A DNA stretch of 35,577 bases from Acaryochloridaceae cyanobacterium SU_2_1 (GTDB lineage Bacteria > Cyanobacteriota > Cyanobacteriia > Thermosynechococcales > Thermosynechococcaceae): NCBI GenBank assembly GCA_012030735.1, contig JAAUUW010000012.1, forward strand, positions 1 through 35,577, written 5' to 3'. The notes under the pieces were generated by a model. The model saw only the letters and a list, made by a program, of their open reading frames with translations, had not been told where the DNA came from and made no database searches. The position numbers were made by a program, and so were the translations under genes. Position 1 is the stretch's first letter; every line of letters begins with the position of its first letter. Shown piece by piece: positions 28,457-35,577 of this stretch.

Positions 28457-29407
28457 ATGGTCGTCGTGCCCAATCAGATTAGCTCTGATCTTCCGCCCCT
28501 ATCAGCAGGCTTGTCACGAGACAAACAGGGGTATTCATATCAACCATTGCCAATTGGTGTCTTTGATAGCGGGGTGGGGGGCTTAACGGTACTCAAAGAG
28601 TTACGGCGACAATTGCCCCATGAATCGTTTCTCTACTTTGGTGACACCGCCCATGTGCCCTATGGGGTGCGCTCCCAAGCTGAAATTCTCCATTTCTCTC
28701 GCCAGATTCTTGCTTGGATGACCCAGCAACCTATCAAAATGGCGATCATGGCTTGCAATACGAGTTCAGCGCTAGCCCTAGATGACGTCCGCCTAGAATT
28801 CGATGTTCCTGTGATTGGCATCATTCTCCCTGGTGCTAGGGCTGCAGTGAAGCAGGGCCGTCGAATTGGTGTGATTGCTACTCCCGCTACCGTCGCTAGC
28901 AACAGCTATGCCCAAGCGATTCAAGAAATTGATCCGACGATCGAGGTATTCCAACGGGCCTGTCCTGAGTTTGTGCCCTTGATTGAGAGCAACAAGCTGC
29001 TCGAACCTGAAACACTAGCAGTGGTACGTCAACATATCCAACCCCTCTTAGCAGAGGGCATCGATACCCTCGTTTATGGCTGCACTCATTATCCACATCT
29101 TGCCCCGATCATTGAGCCTCTATTGCCCGAGGGAGTAGAACTCGTCGATCCTGCCGTCCATATGACGAAGGCCACCCGCCAAGAATTGAGACTCTTACAA
29201 TTACAAAACAGCCAACCCGCCCAACCTCCTCGGTTTTGCGTCAGTGGTTGCCCCCATCAATTTGCTGAATTGTCTCGCCAATGGCTAGGGTTTTTGCCCG
29301 CCGTTGACCGAGTTATTCTGCCAGAGCTAGTCACAGCCGAGTTGTCTCCCGAGCCTCTAGAGCCTCTGGAAGAATCGATGCTCAGTGGGCAATTGACTGA
29401 AGCATAG
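28457..29407 (+). CDS. murI: glutamate racemase
   Basis: An intact racemase of about 316 residues that makes D-glutamate for peptidoglycan. It shows IGVFDSGVGGLTVLKELRRQLP, YFGDTAHVPYG, the first catalytic Cys in MACNTSSALAL (about residue 100) and the second in VYGCTHYPHL. I placed the start at ATG 28457; GGAG lies only two bases before it, so the GTG at 28466 is an alternative, and the frame is open back to 28439. An N-terminal tail of about 30 residues precedes the core and a short acidic tail follows it. Two hairpins lie downstream. Confidence 0.95.
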   Translation: MVVVPNQISSDLPPLSAGLSRDKQGYSYQPLPIGVFDSGVGGLTVLKELRRQLPHESFLYFGDTAHVPYGVRSQAEILHFSRQILAWMTQQPIKMAIMACNTSSALALDDVRLEFDVPVIGIILPGARAAVKQGRRIGVIATPATVASNSYAQAIQEIDPTIEVFQRACPEFVPLIESNKLLEPETLAVVRQHIQPLLAEGIDTLVYGCTHYPHLAPIIEPLLPEGVELVDPAVHMTKATRQELRLLQLQNSQPAQPPRFCVSGCPHQFAELSRQWLGFLPAVDRVILPELVTAELSPEPLEPLEESMLSGQLTEA

Positions 29408-29419
29408 CCCGACCTGAGA

Positions 29420-29482
29420 TTGCCATGCCAATGGCAAGCCTAGGCCCTTGACCCCACCGTTGTCTTGGCCGGGGTCAAGGGC
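29420..29482 (+). terminator. two consecutive hairpins downstream of murI
   Basis: The first hairpin is TTGCCAT-GCCA-ATGGCAA (29420-29437). The second is GCCCTTGACCCC (29444-29455) with GGGGTCAAGGGC (29471-29482), a perfect 12-bp stem with a 15-base loop. No T run follows, so this may be a weak terminator or an RNA-stabilising structure. Confidence 0.5.
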
Positions 29483-29610
29483 TGAGAAATTTAATTGAAT
29501 TGTCCCTCTTGACTGGGTAAAGATCTCCCTTGTTTTGCGGCGAGGGATTTCTCTTTTGTGCTGCTGTGCTTGATAATCGAATTGGCTTTGTCAGTTGCAA
29601 CTTAACCATT

Positions 29611-30719
29611 ATGCGTAGTCTTCAATCTTGGCTCCAACGAATAGCAATACTGCTTGTTAGCTTGGTTTTATCTTGGGGTTTGGGTGGCCCAGCTTGGTCT
29701 GCCCCAACGTTGATCACCCCTAGACTAGCTGTCTTACCAACGGGAAATGCAGTAAAGGATGGCAGCAGTATTTTGCGCTTTGCCTTGCCAATTGATGAAC
29801 CCTATATTCGAGATATTCAAAATGCAGTAGAGGGAACCAGCCCTCAGATTCGAGGCAAGCGCTGGCCAGAGATTAATAAGGGGTTAGGCAAGGCCTTAAA
29901 CATCTTATCTAAGCATCGGCCTGATATTCTATCGGCCATTCCTGATGCTCAGCAAGATCAAGCGATTGCCCAACTGGATCAGATTGGTGAGGGTTTAGAG
30001 CGCTTGAAGGAGGCGGTGGCCGCTAAAAACATCGATCTCTTCAATGAAATTAGAAAGCCGATTGCGGATCTGATTGGTCAGGTTGAGCTGGCGATGGTAC
30101 AGGGTTTCCCCTTCGAAGTGCCTGCGAAGTATCAAGCACTACCACAATTAAAGGGGCGGGCAACGGTCGCAATTCAGACCAATAAAGGGGATATGACCGT
30201 TGTTGTGGATGGCTATACTGCGCCCGTGACAGCAGGGAATTTTGTGGATTTGGTGCAACGTAAATTTTATGATGGTCTGCCCTTTACCCGAGCAGAAGAG
30301 TCCTATGTGGTGCAAACAGGGGATCCTGATGGTCCCGATGTTGGCTTTGTTGAGCCTCAGACTAGAGAATATCGAGCCATTCCGCTGGAAATCATGGTCA
30401 AAGGTGATTCTCAGCCTTTGTATGAGACGACCCTAGAGGAGGCTGGCATCTATTTAGAAGAGCCTGTGTTGACATTTTCTGCCTATGGCACAATGGCGAT
30501 GGCTCGACCCGGTGATAATCCCAATGGCGGATCCTCTCAGTTTTTCTTTTTGTTATTTGAACCGGAGCTAACCCCAGCAGGGTCCAATTTGTTAGATGGT
30601 CGCTATGCAGTGTTTGGCTATGTGACGGAGGGCCAAGAGGTCTTGGGCAAAATTAAGCCCGGTGACAAATTATCTCAGCGCAGGTCATTGAGGGGGCAGA
30701 GAACTTATCCCAAGGATGA
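29611..30719 (+). CDS. CYP38/TLP40-type lumenal peptidyl-prolyl isomerase, frameshift near the C-terminus
   Basis: The ATG at 29611 begins a signal peptide (SWLQRIAILLVSLVLSWGLG, cut after AWSA), so the protein is exported to the lumen or periplasm. A helical PsbQ-like region (about residues 45-170) precedes a cyclophilin domain (about 185-360) with VTAGNFVDLVQRKFYDGLPF and NGGSSQFFFLLFEPEL. This architecture matches plant CYP38/TLP40, which helps assemble photosystem II. The frame is open back to 29530, but those residues do not look like a start. Near 30673-30676 one base is missing: as read, the end is SQRRSLRGQRTYPKDD; shifted, it is SAQVIEGAENLSQG with a stop at 30717-30719, the expected cyclophilin end. 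It is preceded by the murI hairpins. Confidence 0.87.
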
Positions 30720-30737
30720 TTAACCTGAAAGGTAATG

Positions 30738-31404
30738 TTATTCCCTATGGGTGGCTGTTTGGCTGCGGCGCTGCAACCAGCCTGTAATGATCGCGAGGCT
30801 GAACACCCCGAGAATGGCGGCGACCAGCAGTAACTTGCTACTGCCTTCGGCAAACATGCCCGCACCAATGGCGACAACGGGGGTATTGGATAGCAAAATG
30901 CCAATCATTAAGGCTGGCAGAAACTGGGTCCATTTGGTGCTGGTTAATCCAGCGCCATAGCTGACAAAATCAAATAGTCCGGTCATTAAGAAACCGGTTA
31001 ATAGGAAGAAATTTCGCTCTAAATGTTGCTGACTGAGTCGATCAACTTTACCCATAAACCGGCTGCCCACTAATTTCTCTACCAGTGATCGTCCAAATCG
31101 CTTGCTGAGGTAAAATCCAAGGCTACAGGATAGTAAATCGGCAAGGACAACGGTAATCAGAGCGGTCCAAAAGTTATCGAGTAAGCTGCCTGCTAGGAGA
31201 GACCAAGCGGTGCTGGGTAAGGCAGGCACTACAACGCTCAGGAAGCGTAGCCCCAAAAATGCCGAGGGGTGCCCAAACCCCCATATGTTTGACATTACTG
31301 CGGATTCGTTCAATTCCATACTGCTGGATGAACCAGATTGCGATCGCAACCACCCCCACAATCAACAGAAATTGCCCGACTTGGCGCAGCCTTTTGCGGG
31401 TCAT
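30738..31404 (-). CDS. TVP38/TMEM64 (VTT-domain) membrane protein, one frameshift
   Basis: Frames 31404-31174 and 31361-30738 form one protein of about 221 residues. An N-terminal helix (about 9-27) is followed by the VTT/SNARE-associated domain: LRFLSVVVPALPSTAWSLLAG, the cytoplasmic motif YLSKRFGRSLVEKLVG, and FLLTGFLMTGLFDFVSYGAGLT. The break is a four-C run at 31252-31255 with one base too many; removing it gives IFGLRFLSVVVPALP. DedA/VTT proteins are linked to lipid scrambling or transport, and the precise role here is unknown. The ATG overlaps the stop of the nitroreductase gene (ATGA, 31404-31401), so the two are co-translated. It converges with the cyclophilin gene. Confidence 0.82.
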
Positions 31405-32066
31405 GACTCGATCACTCCAATCATCTCTGTTGGCTTAAAACGCACCTTGGGAAGCAGAGCATATTTATCCTCCCGATGGCGATAGCCTAAGGCACAAACA
31501 ACAATGGCCCCATAACCTTGCTCGGCTAATCCTAAGATTTGATCATATTGATCAGGTAGAAAGCCCTCGATAGGACAAGTATCGATACCGAGCAGGGCCG
31601 CACTGGTCATCAACTGGCCGAGGGCAATATAGACTTGCCGAGCCGCCCAATCATTGACATCAAAGGCTGGATCCTTCGGGTTCTCTAAAAAGCCTTTGAT
31701 CACATTGGCATAGCCCGCCAAGGAGGCTATCTCCACTTGGCGCACCTCTGCTGTTCGGGCCATGAATCGATCTACATCTGCAGCATTGACATCCTTTTTG
31801 ATGGCTAAAACGACCAAATGGGAGGCATCTACAACTTGAGTTTGCCCCCAAGAATGGGGCAGTAAGCTTTGCCGAACTTCTGGACTAACCACCACAAAAA
31901 ACTTCCAAGGTTGCAGGCCAAAGGAGGAGGGCGCTAAAACCAAACTCTGCTCTAGGGCATCCCAGACTTGATCGGGAATTTTTTGGCTCGGGTCAAATTG
32001 TTTAGTGGCATAGCGCCATTGCAGTTGCTGCAGCAGCTGTTCTGGAGAGAGGAGCGTGTTACTCAT
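31401..32066 (-). CDS. nitroreductase-family NAD(P)H-dependent oxidoreductase
   Basis: An intact 221-residue flavoprotein of the NfsB-like group. The N-terminal RYATKQFDPSQKIP and LAPSSFGLQPWKFFVVV are the FMN-contact segments. A central YIALGQLMTSAALLGIDTCPIEGF and a C-terminal ALGYRHREDKYA complete the fold. Members reduce nitro compounds, quinones or flavins with NAD(P)H; the physiological substrate cannot be read. It is first of a two-gene operon with the VTT-domain protein and diverges from ndbB, with about 190 bases between them. Confidence 0.9.
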   Translation of the reverse strand: MSNTLLSPEQLLQQLQWRYATKQFDPSQKIPDQVWDALEQSLVLAPSSFGLQPWKFFVVVSPEVRQSLLPHSWGQTQVVDASHLVVLAIKKDVNAADVDRFMARTAEVRQVEIASLAGYANVIKGFLENPKDPAFDVNDWAARQVYIALGQLMTSAALLGIDTCPIEGFLPDQYDQILGLAEQGYGAIVVCALGYRHREDKYALLPKVRFKPTEMIGVIES

Positions 32067-32257
32067 AACTTTTATTTAGCCAAGGGAAGAGAAGGGTCAA
32101 GACTTGCCGTTACTCTAACGAATGCTCGAAAAAGTTGGTACAAGACGCTATGCGCTTGGCCCTTCAACAGTTTAGCGCTTGCCCTCTGCCCCTTCTTAAA
32201 AATCCCTTGGTATCCTTAAAGGGAAGCCGTCTTGTCTCATGGGCTCAGGGGTAAAGC

Positions 32258-33450
32258 ATGACTCAGCAAACTGTATGTATTTTAGGTGGGGGCTTTGGAG
32301 GACTCTATACGGCTCTCAGATTAAGCCAATTACCTTGGCCTGAGTCAGAAAAGCCGCAGATTTTGCTGGTGGATCAAAATGATCATTTTTTGTTTTCGCC
32401 CTTACTCTATGAATTAGTCACAGGGGAGTTGCAGGCTTGGGAAATTGCCCCCCCTATACTGAATTGCTGGCCAATACTGGCATTCGATTTATTCAAAGCG
32501 CCGTAGACCAGATTGATCTACCACAGCGACAGATCACTCTCAGGACAGCGGAGTTGCTGCCTTATGATCGTTTGGTGTTGGCCTTGGGGGGCGAGACTCC
32601 CCAAACCCAAATTCCTGGAGCCAGTGACTATGCCCTGCCCTTTCGAACCGTAGCCGATGCCTATCGATTGGAGGAAAGGCTGCGAATTTTGGAGACCTCG
32701 AAGACGACCAAAATTCGCGCAGCGGTTGTGGGTGGGGGACCTAGTGGTGTGGAATTGGCCTGTAAATTGGCTGATCGCTTGGGTGATCGCGGTCGATTGC
32801 GTCTGGTGGAATGTAATGCCCAAATCTTGAAAACTGCGCCGGAGTTTAACCGAGAAGCTGCCTATAAAGCCTTGGAAAAACGTCAGGTTTGGATTGACTT
32901 AAACACCCAGGTGCAATCCTTAGGGTCAGAGCAAATGACCTTGGTCTATGCGGATCAAGAGGATACGCTGCCAGTGGATTTGGTGTTATGGACAGTGGGA
33001 ACTGCGATCGCACCCGCCCTTCGCGACCTGCCTCTCCCCCAGAATGCCCAGGGCCAAGTGATCACCGAAACCAGCCTTCAAGTGCAAGATCATCCCCATA
33101 TTTTTGCCCTTGGGGATCTGGCTGATTGTCGGGATGCTCAAGGCCAAGGCACCCCACATACAGCCCAAGGAGCAATTCAGCAAGCCGATTGTGTCGGCTG
33201 GAATGTTTGGGCATCCTTGACAAATCGGCCCCTCTTGCCGTTTCACTATACCCATCTAGGCGAAATGCTCACCCTGGGACGCGACTCAGCGGCCATGGCT
33301 GGCTTGGGGTTACAACTGGATGGGCCTTTAGCCTATCTCAGTCGCCGGTTGATTTATTTATATCGGATGCCCACCCGCGACCATCAGCTTAAAGTCAGCC
33401 TCAATTGGCTGCTTAAGCCCATCCTATCGGTTTTGACCGAGTCTGCATAA
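32258..33450 (+). CDS. ndbB: type II NAD(P)H dehydrogenase NdbB-like (demethylphylloquinone reductase), one frameshift
   Basis: Frames 32258-32506 and 32437-33450 join into about 397 residues. The FAD motif is LGGGFGGLYTALRLSQL and the NAD(P) motif is VVGGGPSGVELACKLADRLG; IFALGDLADCRD binds FAD near the C-terminus. The whole sequence follows Synechocystis NdbB (slr1743) closely as I remember it, including LVTGELQAWEIAPP, PVDLVLWTVGT and LIYLYRMPTRDHQL. NdbB and plant NDC1 reduce demethylphylloquinone in vitamin K1 synthesis and can act on plastoquinone. The break is a seven-C run at 32448-32454 that should be eight; restoring it gives EIAPPYTELLANTG. It precedes the peroxiredoxin by about 235 bases. 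Confidence 0.88.
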
Positions 33451-33685
33451 ACCGATTGCTGGCAGAGGGCTACAATCATTTGTATATCAAGTTTTAAGGC
33501 CCAATCACGCCGATGATGATGGTATAGTGATGTCCAGATGACACTGCTCAAGCAGGATCTGATCGATTAGCCTCTCCTTAGCCTTTCATCTTAGCTAGAG
33601 GCGTATGTTTGCGGATGAGTTTGCCTTGATTATTTAGTGCCGATCTTGCGGTGCTTTCAAAGTCTATATGGAGTTCATTTAGTTT

Positions 33686-34294
33686 ATGTCACAGCACGAA
33701 GTACCCGGATGTTTACGCGTCGGTCAGGTTGCCCCAGATTTCACGGCAACAGCCGTTTACGACCAAGAGTTTCAGGAAGTGAAACTCTCTAACTATCGGG
33801 GTAAATATGTCGTGATCTTTTTCTACCCCTTAGATTTCACCTTTGTTTGCCCCACAGAAATTACGGCCTTTAGCGATCGCTACGATGCCTTTAAAAACAT
33901 CAATACAGAAATATTAGGTATTTCTGTGGATAGTCAATTTTCTCACCTAGCTTGGATTCAAACAGATCGCAAATCCGGTGGGGTAGGTGATCTCGCCTAT
34001 CCTTTGGTTGCCGATCTCAAGAAAGAAATCAGCACTGCCTATAACGTCCTTGATCCAGAGGCAGGCATAGCGCTTCGAGGCCTCTTTATCATCGACAAAG
34101 AAGGTGTGATTCAACATGCCACAATCAACAACCTGGCCTTTGGCCGCAATGTAGATGAAACCTTGCGAATCTTGCAGGCGATTCAACATGTTCAGTCTCA
34201 TCCTGATGAAGTCTGTCCAGCGGGTTGGCAACCTGGAGATCAGACCATGAATCCTGATCCTGTAAAATCCAAAGCTTATTTCGAGTCGATTTAA
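33686..34294 (+). CDS. typical 2-Cys peroxiredoxin
   Basis: An intact 202-residue thiol peroxidase that reduces hydrogen peroxide and alkyl peroxides. The peroxidatic Cys55 lies in [15 protein letters not shown] and the resolving Cys177 in [14 protein letters not shown] (in [11 protein letters not shown]) and the C-terminal YF (KAYFESI) correspond to the GGLG and YF motifs that make plant-type 2-Cys enzymes sensitive to over-oxidation. The thioredoxin-fold [20 protein letters not shown] is standard. GGAG lies about 13 bases before the ATG, rather far. A hairpin follows the stop. Confidence 0.95.
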   Translation: MSQHEVPGCLRVGQVAPDFTATAVYDQEFQEVKLSNYRGKYVVIFFYPLDFTFVCPTEITAFSDRYDAFKNINTEILGISVDSQFSHLAWIQTDRKSGGVGDLAYPLVADLKKEISTAYNVLDPEAGIALRGLFIIDKEGVIQHATINNLAFGRNVDETLRILQAIQHVQSHPDEVCPAGWQPGDQTMNPDPVKSKAYFESI

Positions 34295-34305
34295 CTGATA
34301 TCTCT

Positions 34306-34320
34306 GGGCAATCATTGCCC
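34306..34320 (+). terminator. hairpin downstream of the peroxiredoxin gene
   Basis: GGGCAAT-C-ATTGCCC is a perfect inverted repeat 12 bases past the stop, flanked by CTCT and a matching AGAG. There is no T run, so the terminator role is only likely. Confidence 0.4.
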
Positions 34321-34619
34321 GATCAGAGCATGGGGGCGTTTGCTAGGAGAGTAGAGATGCGATCCGCTACTGTAACTATTCAGCTATGTTGGTGACTAGC
34401 ACTGCCCTCTTAAGGCGTGATAAATTCGCGAGATACTCTACCCGTGAAGGGTTTTGGCTCCTATTGGATAAAAATCAATAGAAACCTTACTGGACATGGA
34501 CTTCACAGCTCTATCACGCCTGAGCTGACCAGTCCCGAAACGTCTATCTCGTGGCCCCTTAAAGAAAAAAGAGAAATCAGGATATCCCTTTCCCAATCAA
34601 GATTTTATTCCGCAGCGCT
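34321..34619. other. gene-free convergent spacer with candidate structured RNA
   Basis: A plus-strand frame at 34417-34623 has no family features, and I do not call it. Inside lies a set of nested complementary segments. AGGCGTGATA (34413-34422) pairs with TATCACGCCT (34512-34521). Between them GGTTT/AAACC (34450-34454, 34482-34486) stacks on CTATTG/CAATAG (34461-34466, 34476-34481). CAGCTC/GAGCTG (34506-34511, 34522-34527) encloses exactly the downstream 10-mer as its loop. This could be a pseudoknotted RNA on either strand. Confidence 0.4.
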
Positions 34620-34916
34620 CTAATCGTTCTGAGATTGAGACCCTTGGATCGCCTGCTTAAACCCCAAGGCAATACAAATATTGGCAAGGGTCAGAAAAAA
34701 CTCGGCGGAACCATGCAAAAAATCAACATTGGCTAGGGAAAGACCATAGACTCGCTCAGCATAAATCCCCACAGGAACCGTTACAGCAATAAACAGTAAG
34801 GTCAGATAAAAGCCGATTAAGGCTAATCGAGGCGCTTGGCCAGAGCGAGTCAGAAACCATAAAAACAACAAATATGGCAATAAGGAGAGGCCAAATAGAG
34901 TCTCTTTTGCTGGCAT
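34620..34916 (-). CDS. DUF3593 membrane protein
   Basis: A protein of about 98 residues starting at ATG 34916 (MPAKETLFGLSLLPYLLFLWFL), with AGGAGA about ten bases upstream; the frame is open further but overlaps the previous gene. Three hydrophobic segments lie at about residues 8-24, 33-52 and 65-88. It matches the DUF3593 family of cyanobacteria and plastid-bearing eukaryotes, of unknown function. The start lies one base after the stop of the DUF2499 gene, so the two are surely co-expressed and may form a complex. Confidence 0.8.
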   Translation of the reverse strand: MPAKETLFGLSLLPYLLFLWFLTRSGQAPRLALIGFYLTLLFIAVTVPVGIYAERVYGLSLANVDFLHGSAEFFLTLANICIALGFKQAIQGSQSQND

Positions 34917-34917
34917 A

Positions 34918-35253
34918 TCACAGTCTCTCCTGGGATGGGGTTTTAGCCGCGATGGTCTTGGTTCGTCCTTGAGACCAGAGCAACCCCGCCGCTGTGCAGA
35001 GGGTAACATTACCCAGAAGAGTCATAGAGGCTTGCAAAATCACGAGCCATTCTAGGCGACTTGGATTGTCGAAAAAATGCCACGTACAGGCACACATGGC
35101 ACCCACTAAAGCCGGTAACATAGCAAAGGCAAACCAGCGCCATGCCGAGTTCTGAGTCACCTGACTATAGGTCCAGATCAGCCAGATTGCGATCATCCAT
35201 TCCAGAACACTAGAGACATGAATGATCCAAGTGGGAATCGATAGGGCATGCAT
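34918..35253 (-). CDS. DUF2499 (Ycf49-like) membrane protein
   Basis: A protein of about 111 residues from ATG 35253 (MHALSIPTWIIHVSSVLEWM); a TTG six bases upstream is in frame but less likely. Three membrane segments lie at about residues 5-27, 38-56 and 68-93, with the conserved CACTWHFFDN between the last two. It matches DUF2499, present in cyanobacteria, some algal plastid genomes and plants (Ycf49-like), with unknown function. It is followed one base later by the DUF3593 gene. It diverges from csaB. Confidence 0.8.
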   Translation of the reverse strand: MHALSIPTWIIHVSSVLEWMIAIWLIWTYSQVTQNSAWRWFAFAMLPALVGAMCACTWHFFDNPSRLEWLVILQASMTLLGNVTLCTAAGLLWSQGRTKTIAAKTPSQERL

Positions 35254-35333
35254 AGGCAAAATTCACCAAGGAGCGTGACGGAGACAAAGGGCTTCTAGGT
35301 TAATCTTACAGAAGATTGATTAGGAGAAGTGGC

Positions 35334-35423
35334 TTGAAACGCATACGGGCGATCTTGAGTGGGTATTACGGCTTCGGAAATGGTGGCGATGAAGCCTTGT
35401 TAGCAACCTTGTTGCAAATGCTC
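35334..35423 (+). CDS. csaB: csaB 5' fragment, cut off by a foreign junction
   Basis: From TTG 35334, behind TAGGAG eight bases upstream, the frame reads KRIRAILSGYYGFGNGGDEALLATLLQML. This is the N-terminus of cyanobacterial CsaB, a polysaccharide pyruvyl transferase of about 350 residues. After 35423 the similarity ends at once and a stop soon follows. Only 30 codons remain. The base composition also changes there, so the gene is interrupted by an assembly joint or an insertion rather than by a point error. Confidence 0.7.
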
Positions 35424-35577
35424 GCGACCGCGTGTGGGCTGAGGGAGAACTTGAGATAAAGCACAGCGGAGAGACGCTCGCTTTGCTCCCGGGTGCGGTC
35501 CCAGTGTGCAGCGAACGTTTCACCGCCAACGGTTAGCGCAATGGTGGTTTCCAGTCCGCGAGCAGCAACCAGAAATC
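35424..35577 (-). CDS. internal fragment resembling a DUF3501 protein, probably foreign
   Basis: The minus strand reads open from the right edge: GLETTIALTVGGETFAAHW, then DRTREQSERLSAVLYLKFSL and SPHAVA, where csaB sequence begins. The pattern of a (V)GGE-x-F strand, an acidic stretch, then SAVxYLxFxL resembles the C-terminal part of DUF3501 proteins known from proteobacteria. The match is from memory and short. Codon use is GC-rich, unlike the rest of the window. Confidence 0.4.

Noticed and set aside
34413-34521. Small transposon (MITE) with 10-bp terminal inverted repeats
   Set aside because: No target-site duplication flanks the repeats, no second copy is seen in the window, and internal helices fit an RNA better.
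34417-34623. 68-residue plus-strand frame after the peroxiredoxin gene
   Set aside because: No ribosome binding site or family features; it overlaps the end of the DUF3593 gene and the candidate RNA structure.
35320-35529. 69-residue minus-strand frame at the right end
   Set aside because: It straddles the csaB/foreign junction in a frame other than the DUF3501-like one and is Ser/Arg-rich filler.
1-35577. CRISPR array, prophage or defence island
   Set aside because: No regularly spaced repeats, integrase, phage structural genes or known defence genes are visible; the content is ordinary chromosomal genes.

Overview
The window comes from a cyanobacterial chromosome. About twenty copies of the HIP1 octamer GCGATCGC are scattered through it. 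Several genes are typical of oxygenic phototrophs: an NdbB-type demethylphylloquinone reductase, a CYP38/TLP40-type lumenal cyclophilin, DUF2949, Ycf49-like DUF2499 with DUF3593, DevA/DevC-type exporter subunits, and a GAF domain of cyanobacteriochrome type. I cannot name the genus. About the last 150 bases (from ~35424) do not fit: the 5' end of csaB stops abruptly and runs into a GC-richer piece resembling a DUF3501 gene on the opposite strand, which looks like a chimeric contig end.

Layout. 1-530: no complete gene; minus-strand hairpins with an intrinsic terminator, and a CRP-like site. 533-2557 (+): MBL-fold protein and AI-2E-family membrane protein. 2568-4346 (-): SpoIID-domain protein. 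4635-4706 (-): tRNA-Lys(CTT). 4816-8391 (-): two translationally coupled ABC half-transporters, together a heterodimeric exporter with one degenerate ATP site, preceded by a 10-bp-period repeat array. 8567-10606 (-): a tandem winged-helix-like protein, a small membrane protein and a DUF2949 protein. 10847-15586 (-): a phosphorelay cluster of multidomain regulator, GAF-containing histidine kinase and CheY-like receiver. 15990-16540 (+): universal stress protein. 16696-18703 (-): transketolase. 18883-20455 (-): acpP-fabF. 20744-23774 (-): DevC-type permease, DevA-type ATPase, hpnA. 23921-24733 (+): UPF0014 permease. 24760-25866 (-): TPR protein. 26143-28168 (+): EF-G-like GTPase. 28457-30719 (+): murI and CYP38-like isomerase. 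30738-32066 (-): nitroreductase and VTT-domain protein. 32258-34294 (+): ndbB and 2-Cys peroxiredoxin. 34620-35253 (-): DUF2499-DUF3593 pair. 35334 onward: csaB fragment.

Many genes are interrupted by single-base indels, mostly losses from short homopolymers, and one carries an in-frame TAG. Interrupted genes include housekeeping ones (transketolase, FabF). In each case shifting one base restores the family sequence, so I read these as sequence errors and annotate the genes as whole.

The best candidates for something new are: (1) the phosphorelay cluster, whose kinase has both cysteines expected of a DXCF cyanobacteriochrome and whose regulator has a Glu in place of the second receiver's Asp and a broken GGDEF motif; (2) a possible structured RNA at 34413-34527, where the loop of one hairpin is exactly complementary to an upstream 10-mer; (3) the tandem winged-helix protein; (4) the repeat array upstream of the ABC exporter.
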